Shown: piece by piece, positions 28,450 through 36,373 of the stretch | How the letters are laid out: each line of letters opens with the position of its first letter | Numbering within the stretch: the first letter of the stretch is position 1 | Source of the DNA: Pseudoclavibacter sp. AY1H1 | GTDB lineage: Bacteria > Actinomycetota > Actinomycetes > Actinomycetales > Microbacteriaceae | DNA: 64,000 bases | Direction of reading: 5' to 3' | NCBI RefSeq assembly: GCF_002931055.1 | Contig: NZ_PSXX01000009.1 | Location: 62,001 to 126,000, forward strand | The notes under the pieces: model-generated | What the model saw: the letters and a program-made list of their open reading frames with translations, nothing else | Databases searched by the model: none | Told to the model about the DNA's origin: nothing | Translations under genes and position numbers: made by a program

Positions 28450-29001
28450 ATGCCTGAAATCACTTCCTCGAATCCTGCGCCCGTTCCTGTAGACCTCCCG
28501 CTCGAGCAGCGGCTGGCGGCTGCCGTCGAGCGATACGGCCAGTCCGAGTTCGTTGAGCGGGTACTCAACCTCATGAAGGGGTACGACGAAGGCGACGACC
28601 TTCTCCTCTACGTTGGCGGCGATCACGCGCAAGGGATCCTCGACGGCGCGCCGGTGCTCTACTGGCCCGAGCTCTGGGGCACCCGAGCGCTGCTGTACGT
28701 CTGGGATGAGTCGGCCTCACCCGCGGTGATCGGCACGCTCGGCAACCCGGCATGGCGCGTCCGTGAAATGGGGGCACGGGTTGTCGCAGCGCGCGAGCTC
28801 CCAGCAGCATCCGAACTGGCCGGGCTGCTCGGCGACAGCGTGGCTCGAGTGCGATCGGCAGCCGCGAGGTCTTTGGCAGCCGTGGGCGCGCTCGAAGACG
28901 TGGATCGCCTGCGCCCGCTGCTGAAGGACCCCGAAATCGAGGTGCGGCGAAGCGCTCAGCAGGGCCTCGACGCGCTGCGCGCGAGGTTCCCGAAGAACTA
29001 G
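28450..29001 (+). CDS. HEAT-repeat protein
   Basis: This 183-residue soluble protein has HEAT-like helical repeats in its second half: PAWRVREMGARVVAARE, DSVARVRSAAARSLAAVG and DPEIEVRRSAQQGLDALR at about residues 103, 132 and 163. The first half (QSEFVERVLNLMKGYDEGDD) is not repetitive. Such proteins are scaffolds or adaptors. The ATG follows a TAGGGT box by six bases, so it is probably leaderless. It is the last chromosomal gene before the island. Confidence 0.8.
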   Translation: MPEITSSNPAPVPVDLPLEQRLAAAVERYGQSEFVERVLNLMKGYDEGDDLLLYVGGDHAQGILDGAPVLYWPELWGTRALLYVWDESASPAVIGTLGNPAWRVREMGARVVAARELPAASELAGLLGDSVARVRSAAARSLAAVGALEDVDRLRPLLKDPEIEVRRSAQQGLDALRARFPKN

Positions 29002-29049
29002 GGCATGCTGACGAGGTTGCGGCGTCAGACGAACCCTCGCCCGAACCCC

Positions 29050-29190
29050 ATGAAACTCCTCATCCAAGACCTGGGTGTGACGGTCATCAATGCCGCTGCC
29101 GGCGAAGTCCTGCGCGAGCTCACCATCGATCTCGGCAAGGCCTACCAAGCCACCGACAACCCCAAGGGCCCGGCCAGAAAAACGGAATAG
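29050..29190 (+). pseudogene. IS481-like transposase, C-terminal remnant (left copy)
   Basis: About 46 codons encode VTVINAAAGEVLRELTIDLGKAYQ, split here as VTVINAAAGEVLREL and TIDLGKAYQ, the usual tail of IS481-type integrase-domain transposases. Nothing of the catalytic DDE domain remains. A related tail (VTVINATISEVLRELTI) lies at 39385-39490, on the other side of the island. The remnant runs directly into the direct repeat that contains the tRNA-Pro end. Confidence 0.65.
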
Positions 29191-29283
29191 CCCGAACACG
29201 CAGTTGCAGGTTCGAGCTATTTCTATGTCTTGCGACATCGCATGGTCGGGCTGACAGGATTTGAACCTGCGACCCCCTAGACC
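29187..29283. repeat. Left island boundary repeat with displaced tRNA-Pro 3' end
   Basis: About 95 bases match 40560-40656 with roughly a dozen differences. The repeat holds a degenerate copy of the tRNA terminator hairpin, a shared ATGTCTTGCGACATC block, and the 3' end of a tRNA-Pro (minus strand, about 29246-29279, with T-arm CAGGTTCAAATCCTG). The tRNA copy stops in the anticodon region, so it is not a functional gene. This is the attL-like end of the island. Confidence 0.8.
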
Positions 29284-29492
29284 CCAGGTAGACGGAAGGC
29301 CCGTTTTTGGCTTGGAACCGAGGTTCTTCCGTTCCATTCGTCACAGGGCGCGTCACTCATTCCATGCGTTGCAGGAGATCTGACCACAAGATTGGCCCAC
29401 TGACGTCCGCCAACTCATGGCTGACGACCCTAGGCGCCTTGCGGAGCGTTGCACACCCCGTCACCGACGGCATGTCGTTCTCATTGCTGGCC

Positions 29493-31196
29493 TTAGCTCG
29501 GCCCTGTAAGGTCCTCCATACCCGCTTCGCCTCGTCCAGGCTTCATCTCGGCACTTCTCGGTTGCGACGACGGCTTCCTCTCCCCCGACGGCTTCGGGTC
29601 CGGCACGTCGGGATACTGCATGTACTCGTAGGATGGAAACGGGAGATATCCATCGTCGGGGTGGTCCTCCGGATGGTTCCAACTCGCGACGAGGTCGATC
29701 AGATAGAGGTAGGCCGATCGGGTCACCTGCAGCGCGAGGATCGTGGAGTCGACGAGCTCGAACAGATCGATGCGGCTCCGTGCATCGATCGTTACACCAG
29801 TTGCTTCTCGGATCGCAGCGTGCACGATACGGTGCGTTCCTGCGTTGCGCATGGCTTGCGACGGCGCATACATGCCGTCCTTGTCCATGTCGAAGGCAAG
29901 CTCCGAGAGGGCGAACGCCGCTAGCGACCGCTGCGGAGTTGCTTGGAGTCCCACGCGGACACCGCCGTCTTTGCCCGCCCAGAACTGACGGAAGGAGACT
30001 CGACTCGGGTTGTCTCCGACTCCGAAGTGCTCGTTCGCGACCACGGCAGTCTTGTCGAGCACGTCGAGGGCGGACCGCTGCGCGAGAAGCAGCTTCGAGT
30101 ACTGCGTTCCGTAGAGCGAGTAGTCAAGTGTCTCGATGTAGTACCCCGAGTCGTCGCCTTTCTGGTCCGGACCTTCCGCGACCTGCGTGTACCCGTCGAA
30201 CGCCAAGCGACGGGAGACGAGGAAGTCGGACTTGAGCACGTTCATTTCTGCCAGAATCGGCGGAGTCATCTCCTCGATCGACGTACCGAAAAGAAACTCT
30301 ATGGCTGCGTCGTCCCAGTGCGCATCCTCCGATCCGAGCCCCTCGACGGCCGCGGAGAGAGCCAGGCGGTATGTCGCGACCCACGACCGGTACTCGCCGT
30401 CTTGGCCATCCGTATCGTCCAGCCCGTGTGAGAGATGTCCGGGACTCTGCGTCGCCTCAAGACCGTCCCACCTCGCTGCCGTCCCTTCACCCGCGAAAGC
30501 GACCGTTCCCTCCCGCAACGATTGAGCGAGCCGGACGTACTTGTCGTAGACAGCCGCGATATGCCCCGTTTGCCCGACACCCGAACGAATGCGGTTCATC
30601 AGGAGCTGTGCGAGGTTGCCCGCCGCGTTGCCGTTCGTCGGGTCAACATCGAGGGCGAGAAGGTAGAAGTCGTAAGCTTCCGCCCAGCGTTCGGAATGAT
30701 CGAGGCAGTTGGCGAGATTGCAATATGCTGCAGACCTGGTACGAGGATCGGCGATCGGTGACGATCCAATGGTCTTGAGTATCCGACGAATGTCACGGAG
30801 CGCCGTTCGGTTCGTCCGGCGGTTCTCTCCGACACCGGCGAGCTGCTCCTCCCGCGTTCCACCGGCCGGCAGTCCGAGGTCGAACACCTCGAGCGCAGCG
30901 TTCGCGACGTTGTACATGCACTGGTAGTGCAACGGCTCATCTGATGGCGTGGCCTTCTGTGCCCGTGCCGCGAGCTCCTTTCCCAGAGTCAGCAGATCGA
31001 CATCACCAAGGTCGGCGCCTGCGTTGATGACGAGCGACGAGCACGTGAATCGGAGTGCCGCCTTGTCCAGCTCGGAGAGGCTCGATGAGCTGATCTCCTC
31101 AGCGACATCCAGAACACTACGTGCATTTGCTGCTCGATCCGGAGCCTCGTCATGGGCTGTCAGGATCCTCTGAAACCAGGCGGTCGTCGATACCAT
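29493..31196 (-). CDS. TPR-containing LA2681-type HEPN protein
   Basis: This 567-residue soluble protein starts after a perfect GGAGG ribosome-binding site. Its first half has helical repeat character (AAYCNLANCLDHSERWAEAY near 157-176, then ALDVDPTNGNAAGNLAQLL), like tetratricopeptide repeats. The second half contains AMRNAGTHRIVH, giving the HEPN RNase motif Rx4H (Arg450, His455), in a layout I associate with the LA2681-type HEPN family of defence regions. It would act as an RNase triggered through the repeats. Codon use is less GC-rich than in chromosomal genes. Position inside a defence island supports this; activity is an inference. Confidence 0.72.
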   Translation of the reverse strand: MVSTTAWFQRILTAHDEAPDRAANARSVLDVAEEISSSSLSELDKAALRFTCSSLVINAGADLGDVDLLTLGKELAARAQKATPSDEPLHYQCMYNVANAALEVFDLGLPAGGTREEQLAGVGENRRTNRTALRDIRRILKTIGSSPIADPRTRSAAYCNLANCLDHSERWAEAYDFYLLALDVDPTNGNAAGNLAQLLMNRIRSGVGQTGHIAAVYDKYVRLAQSLREGTVAFAGEGTAARWDGLEATQSPGHLSHGLDDTDGQDGEYRSWVATYRLALSAAVEGLGSEDAHWDDAAIEFLFGTSIEEMTPPILAEMNVLKSDFLVSRRLAFDGYTQVAEGPDQKGDDSGYYIETLDYSLYGTQYSKLLLAQRSALDVLDKTAVVANEHFGVGDNPSRVSFRQFWAGKDGGVRVGLQATPQRSLAAFALSELAFDMDKDGMYAPSQAMRNAGTHRIVHAAIREATGVTIDARSRIDLFELVDSTILALQVTRSAYLYLIDLVASWNHPEDHPDDGYLPFPSYEYMQYPDVPDPKPSGERKPSSQPRSAEMKPGRGEAGMEDLTGPS

Positions 31197-31493
31197 GATC
31201 CTCCGATCCTCGATGGGTTGCTCGCTTCTTGCTCACGGTGGCAGGTCAGGATCTCCAGGCTACTCACGAGCGCCGACATTGCCGTCGACGGCCTCTGGTT
31301 CCGCTGCAACCGGAGTAGATCTACTGACCGCTGACATCCCACACTCTCGACAGTCCGCATCACGTGCTTCCGACTTCGGTGCGGTCAACGGCGCGGGCGG
31401 GCACGCAAGCGAACGGTGCCCTGCCCACGATCGTGCTGGTCGTCGCTGTGCTCATGATTCCCGTCCGCACGATCGGCTGGACCCCCGCCTCCG

Positions 31494-33334
31494 TTACAAG
31501 AACGCGCACCTCGTGCACAGAAGTTTCGGCTCGGCGCGTTCTGCGTCCTCGCCGCCGCCGCGCTCGCCGGGGCCAACGTCATTTGGGTGAACGTCATCCT
31601 CGCGCTCGGGGACGCCCTTGAGCAAGATGTCTTGTGCGTAGCACTCAGCGAGCCGACACAGCGGGGTCAGGAGGAACGCGATTCGGTTGGCATCCCGCAG
31701 GCTGGCATACGGTCCGCCCGCGGAGGTCTCGCCGAACTGGCCTTCGACTAGGAAGTACCAGCCAACGAGATCCCCAACGGATTGGACGTCCGCGGCCTTG
31801 AGAATATTCGGGATTGCGTCCTTCCGCATGCGCACGGCAGACAATTTCTCGTCTCGAAAGCCGGAGTTGATCCAGTCGGCCTTAGTGGTCTTGATCTTGC
31901 CCCAGACGATGGAGGTGGCGTCCGTGGGGTGGTAGACCTCGACATACTGGCACCCCTCGGCGATCGTGGTGCGGGTCCCGTCACTGAGGGTCAACGGCCT
32001 CCGATCGACACAGAACTCCGGGGAGCTGATGAGCTTACGTAGCAGCGGCCGCAACCCGGTCGATCCTGCTTGCACGGCCCGATCGTTTCCACGGCGTTGA
32101 TGCGTGATCCCAATGCCACCGATCGCGCCTGGAGTGTCTTGAGTTTTCGTTCGTCCGCCCTTCGGAGGTTCGAGGCGGATCTGCATTTCTTCGCAGGTGT
32201 TGATGACAGCGTCGGCTTCTTCGAGTCCTCGTTGGGCGATCTGCTCGTCGGACTCGGTCCTGTAGCCGCATCCATCAAGGTGGTTGCCGCAGAACGTCGA
32301 GGCTTTCCCGTCCTTGGATCGCTTGCGCCAATGAAACCCTACGCGGCAGACAGCATCGGGGCAGGTGATCCCTCCCCGATAGAGGCGACGATCGGATTCG
32401 TGGATCTCCCAGGCGTCGATGTCGGCCGTTCCGTCAAGTCGCGCCCAACGCATCCGCGAACCCCATATCTGCCCCTCGAGGTCGGCATTGTTCGTGAGCG
32501 CCGCTGACGGACGAAGTCCTTTCGTGCTTCGCCCGGAGATGAAGTCACGCCCAAATGGGTAGTGTTCCATTGCCCACGCAACGATCGCCGCGTTAAGGTA
32601 CTCACCTTCCAGCGGGACGATGCACAGCTCACGGACTTCAAGGTGATGCTCAGTGCTCGGACAGAGTGGATGCCGAGGATCTGCAGCGCCTTCTCGTTCA
32701 CCGGTTCAAACGCACACTCCACGAACGTCGCGCACGCCTTCTTCAGTGCGAGACGAAGCACCGTTCGGATTGTGTCCGACAATAGCCCTGTCGGCAGCGA
32801 TCCCAGGATCTCTGCGACGAGACGGTGGACGAGGCCGCCTGCGATCGCATCCACGGCCGACGCGAACTCTTTCCTAGCTTGCAGGACGAGCACGCACAAC
32901 GCACAGAGGAGATGGAGTTCCGGGAGGATCAGCTTGAGCTGTGCACGCTCTTCGGATGAGAGTTTAGAGTTCGCAATCTCGCCGACGAACGGACCGACGA
33001 TCTGCGTGATTCCTTCCTCAACGCGCTGCGCCTAATCAGGCTCGTCTCGCAGGACGACTGCATCGACGATGAGCGTCAATAACAGGTCGGTGCCGCGCAT
33101 TGTAAGCGCGTCACCGTCGGCATTCCGGAACTCGTTGCGCGTAGCGGTGACTTGTCGGCCGGAATAGCTCCGCCGATTTGCGAAATCCTGATCAGTGACG
33201 ATAAGAGCGCGTGCGCGCCACGTGTACGGGCCGCCGCGGAACGCGCCACAACAGGCGCATTCGCATTCCTCGGCCGTTGTGACTACCGCTTCTGCGCAAC
33301 TTTCGACGTGCCCGTTGATTCGTGTTCCGACCAT
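31494..33334 (-). pseudogene. Broken cysteine-rich protein gene (nonsense codon plus frameshift)
   Basis: Three coding stretches appear to be one decayed gene of about 610 codons. It starts at ATG 33334 after GAGGGGG. The first 100 codons end at TAG (33032-33034); coding character continues directly in the same frame (EEGITQIVGPFVGEIANSKL) with no start codon near, so the TAG probably replaced a CAG. Near 32665 the frame shifts, and the rest runs to 31494. The N-terminal part has CECACC; the last part has CPDAVC and CGNHLDGCGY, possible zinc ligands. There is a weak resemblance to CoiA-like zinc-finger nucleases. The 3' part could still be translated alone from ATG 32570. Confidence 0.55.
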
Positions 33335-33411
33335 GCTTACCCCCTCGTAGCGATGATTCAGGCTACTCAATCAGCGGTTCCCTTTCCCCCGAGCTTCGCG
33401 ACTGGGCGTCG

Positions 33412-33684
33412 ATGGAACTGCGCGGGTACGAGAAGAGTGCCGAACTGCCGTCGTATCGAAAAGTCGCCGCGCCCCTCCAAATCGACGGAACAGTCCCGGG
33501 CGGCATCACTCGTCACCAGACAATAGGGTCGATGGGCATTCCCGACTTCGCACGGGACGCGATCAACGAAATCGTGGCGCTGCGCATGGGCGTACGTGAA
33601 ATCCACAGCATGGTCGATCAGCACCAGAAGGACCACCTCGTGAAGCTCCAGCTTCCGGAGCCGCAGACATCGTCACGTACATGA
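33412..33684 (+). CDS. Small island protein of unknown function
   Basis: This frame encodes about 90 residues from ATG 33412 (an ATG at 33532 is an alternative). The second part reads DFARDAINEIVALRMGVREI and VDQHQKDHLVKLQLP, a helical region with coiled-coil character. I do not recognise the family. The stop overlaps the ATG of the next gene (ATGA), so the two are translationally coupled. The gene is divergent from the broken gene at 33334. Confidence 0.45.
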   Translation: MELRGYEKSAELPSYRKVAAPLQIDGTVPGGITRHQTIGSMGIPDFARDAINEIVALRMGVREIHSMVDQHQKDHLVKLQLPEPQTSSRT

Positions 33685-34052
33685 ACGGCACGCAGCAGAT
33701 GAACGGGCGGCTCACGGAGCTATACCGGAGTGTCACCACCAGTACGCTCGAAGGTGCCTTCGACCAGATCCGAACCCGCCTCGCCGAGCTAACCGCCGAG
33801 CTCCGATCTGGCACACCGCAAGGCCAGGCTCTACCCAGGCCGATCCAGGCCGCCAACGCTGTCAACTTGGTTATCAACGGTAAGGGAAACTGGGTGAGCA
33901 TCGCTCAGGCCAGTGATGGAGGCGTCGCTACAACCTCGCAAGAGGGAGTTCACTCAGGCTTCTGGACGAAGGCTCGAATCGTCGGGGTGAGCATCGTTGG
34001 CCTGGCCACCATCACGGCGACGGTGATCGCAATGGTGCAGTGTCCGTTCTGA
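33681..34052 (+). CDS. Tail-anchored small membrane protein of the island
   Basis: This 123-residue protein has an N-terminal helical region (LEGAFDQIRTRLAELTAEL), a short conserved-looking middle (AVNLVINGKGNWVSIAQA), and a single C-terminal membrane segment (VGVSIVGLATITATVIAMVQ) with almost nothing after it. This tail-anchored design recalls small membrane effectors paired with defence genes, but no known family is recognised. It is coupled to the upstream gene. Confidence 0.55.
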   Translation: MNGTQQMNGRLTELYRSVTTSTLEGAFDQIRTRLAELTAELRSGTPQGQALPRPIQAANAVNLVINGKGNWVSIAQASDGGVATTSQEGVHSGFWTKARIVGVSIVGLATITATVIAMVQCPF

Positions 34053-34183
34053 TCCGCGGAGAGGAGATGCGCAGTGAGTCAGTTAGAGGCATAGTCACGC
34101 CAGCATCACAGCTGAGCCTCCTCCTCGTTGGAGCTCCGGCAGCTGCTTGGAGTGATGTCCGTCGTGCTCCGTAGTCTGAGGCC

Positions 34184-34447
34184 ATGACCTTCACACCGCT
34201 GCACCGATCCCTGGACCTGGATCTGGATCTGGATCTGGATCCAAGCATCCTCACCGATGAGATCCTTGATGCGGCGGTCGCCGCAGGCGTCTCGGAGACA
34301 GACGACTCGGATTGAACGGCTGGACTCCCGCCGATCAAAAATATCTCGCAACCCGACGTTCCAAAAGACATCCCTGCGATGGCCAACAGCCGCGGCGGCA
34401 TGATCGTTTACGGGGTCGAAGAGTCGCAGAAGACAGCCTCGGGTTGA
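34184..34447 (+). pseudogene. Remnant of a Schlafen/AlbA_2-domain ATP-binding protein
   Basis: The start sits six bases after a TAGTCT box (leaderless layout). The first 43 codons (MTFTPLHRSL, then a DL repeat, then TDEILDAAVAAGVSETDDSD) end at a TGA where relatives have Trp (DLDWK). The same frame continues as LPPIKNISQPDVPKDIPAMA and NSRGGMIVYGVEES, the core AlbA_2 motif, and then stops. The rest of the gene is gone. The DL repeat comes from a CTGGAT hexamer array at 34212-34239. Confidence 0.7.
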
Positions 34448-34612
34448 GTAAATGCGTGTGAATCCACGGAGGGGTACGAACCCGCCTATCGGAGCCCTGC
34501 AGTGTCGGAGATCTCACCGCCTGCTTCGGCCTGGAAGTTTATCGACTCGGCAACGATCCCCGCACGGACTCAATTGCGTCACACGCATCGCAGGGCCGGT
34601 TGTCGCTAGATA

Positions 34613-36373
34613 TCAGGTGAACAGTGCAGATGGCGCTCTTTGGGGCGTCAGTATTGTCACTCTCTTACGTGCCCGCGTCACGGCGACGTTCAAACTCTTG
34701 CGAGCTGGCAAAAGATCCGTCTCACCCTGGCGCACGAATGGAGTGTGCAGTTCCTCGTAGACGAACACCTCGTCGAATTCCTTTCCCTTGGCACGGTGTA
34801 TATTCATCACGATAAGCCTGTGGCTTCCGCGTTTGGCGTTCAGTAGCTGATATTTAACCACGGACTCTCGCATCACTCCGGCGGCTCCTGCGTATGAGCT
34901 GTTCCGTCGCCACACTTCGGACAGTCCGGACTCGAGATCGCTCCCGCGGGTGAGTAGCTGAACGGTGCGAGCGTTCTTGCCTGCGGATGCTAACTCGCTT
35001 ATCGCACTCTCACTTGCGATCGTCAGGGAAGTTAGATAATCGGCAAACGGATGGCCAGAGCGTGCTCGGGCCAGGTGCGCAGTAACCGCAATTCTAAGCC
35101 GCTTAGTTGCGACCAATTCTCGTCCGGGTGCCCCGGTTTCCAAGCGCGTCGCCTCGCTCAGCATCTTCACACTGAGCTCCCTGCTTGCTTTCGCGAGTTT
35201 GGCGCTTCGGGTAAGCAGGTAGCGGGAGAATGCTCGACATGCCGCGGCTACTGTCGCGTCACCGTCATCGGTGAATTCCAGCAGCGTAGCGATGAGTATC
35301 ACCGCGGCGAAAGCTTCATCCTTGTCAGAGTTGATGTCGAGGTCGAGGCTCGGCAGCTGAATAGACTGTGCTTGTCTGAAGTAGTCGTACACGCGGGCGG
35401 CCAGTGCCCTGGTTGGAGTCAATATCGCGATGGTGCCATTGGACTCGCTCACTCGCTTGAGCCCGGCGAGGACTGCCCATTTGAGCTCCGAGAGCGGCTG
35501 GTATCCGGTGCGCATTAGGTGGACCGAATCGTAGTCATCACGGAGCCGCCCGGACAGCACATCCTGTCCGAATGTGGCGATAGCACCCTCGGGACTGCGC
35601 CAATTCCATGCGGAAAGGTCGAATTCGACAGGCGAGTACGTGTCGCGGAAGTCCTCGAACCTCCGGTCGCTTGCACCGGGGAGATGGCCGTAGATTCGCT
35701 GATCCGGGTCGCCAAGGGCCACGAGCGTACTGGTCACCCCCAACGCCCGGATCATTTCCCACTGGCTGTCGGAAGTATCTTGAAACTCATCGAGGAAGAT
35801 CACGGGGTGCGCAGTCGAGTATGCGCCTGCGATCGCAGGGTTGGTGACCAGGATTTCAGCCGCCAGTTCGGCGAAGAGATCAAACGGAACCTGACCAAAG
35901 TCTGTGAACAGACGTCGGAACTCACCGCTGATGTCAGCATCCGGGTCTCCGAGAGTGGCGCGGAAGGCATTTTCCTCGCCGGGACTGAGGATCGCTAGAG
36001 CTCGCGGCGATCCGAGGAGGTAACCATGACTTCGAAGAATAGACCACGCCAGGCCGTGGTATGTGCTGACCTCCAACTGCTTTCGCACGGTGCTGTCCAG
36101 CAACGAGCCCGCATGTTCAGTAACCCTATCGATAGTTGCATTCGCGAAGCTCAAGAACAAAACAGTACTGTGCGGGTAAACCAACCCACGGCTAATGGCC
36201 AGCGCCGCCTTGCGCAGAGCCGCCGTAGTCTTCCCACTACCTGCGCCGCCTGTAACCATGAGGTGCTCGTCAGCATCGAGGAGCTTCCGGATGAGGTTCT
36301 GATATTCGACTTCGCTAGCCCCACCACTATTGTTGGGGGTCAACGGCTTCACCTTCCGGCTGCTGATCGCCAT
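34613..36373 (-). CDS. gajB: Gabija system UvrD-like helicase GajB
   Basis: This 586-residue SF1 helicase has Walker A TGGAGSGKTT (41-50), motif II VIFLDEFQDT (191-200), motif III ALGDPDQRIYG, and late motifs MNIHRAKGKEFDEVFVYEE and SLNVAVTRARKRVTIL. It is longer than the roughly 500-residue GajB of Bacillus. Gabija GajB hydrolyses nucleotides and works with the GajA nuclease complex to restrict phages. The start has GAGGG upstream, inside the gajA 3' end; the two genes overlap by 47 bases, so they are one operon. Codon use is less GC-biased than in the flanks, which suggests transfer. Confidence 0.9.
   Translation of the reverse strand: MAISSRKVKPLTPNNSGGASEVEYQNLIRKLLDADEHLMVTGGAGSGKTTAALRKAALAISRGLVYPHSTVLFLSFANATIDRVTEHAGSLLDSTVRKQLEVSTYHGLAWSILRSHGYLLGSPRALAILSPGEENAFRATLGDPDADISGEFRRLFTDFGQVPFDLFAELAAEILVTNPAIAGAYSTAHPVIFLDEFQDTSDSQWEMIRALGVTSTLVALGDPDQRIYGHLPGASDRRFEDFRDTYSPVEFDLSAWNWRSPEGAIATFGQDVLSGRLRDDYDSVHLMRTGYQPLSELKWAVLAGLKRVSESNGTIAILTPTRALAARVYDYFRQAQSIQLPSLDLDINSDKDEAFAAVILIATLLEFTDDGDATVAAACRAFSRYLLTRSAKLAKASRELSVKMLSEATRLETGAPGRELVATKRLRIAVTAHLARARSGHPFADYLTSLTIASESAISELASAGKNARTVQLLTRGSDLESGLSEVWRRNSSYAGAAGVMRESVVKYQLLNAKRGSHRLIVMNIHRAKGKEFDEVFVYEELHTPFVRQGETDLLPARKSLNVAVTRARKRVTILTPQRAPSALFT

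Noticed and set aside
26638-28632. A 664-codon minus-strand frame
   Set aside because: Antisense to the ABC exporter with shadow composition; no motif or start signal.
29120-29356. A minus-strand frame across the tRNA fragment
   Set aside because: Sequences like GSQVQILSARP arise from reading tRNA 3' ends and are common spurious calls.
34184-34315. The 43-residue DL-repeat ORF as a ribosomal peptide precursor
   Set aside because: The same frame continues past the TGA with AlbA_2 motifs, so it is the start of a broken Schlafen-like gene, not a peptide precursor.
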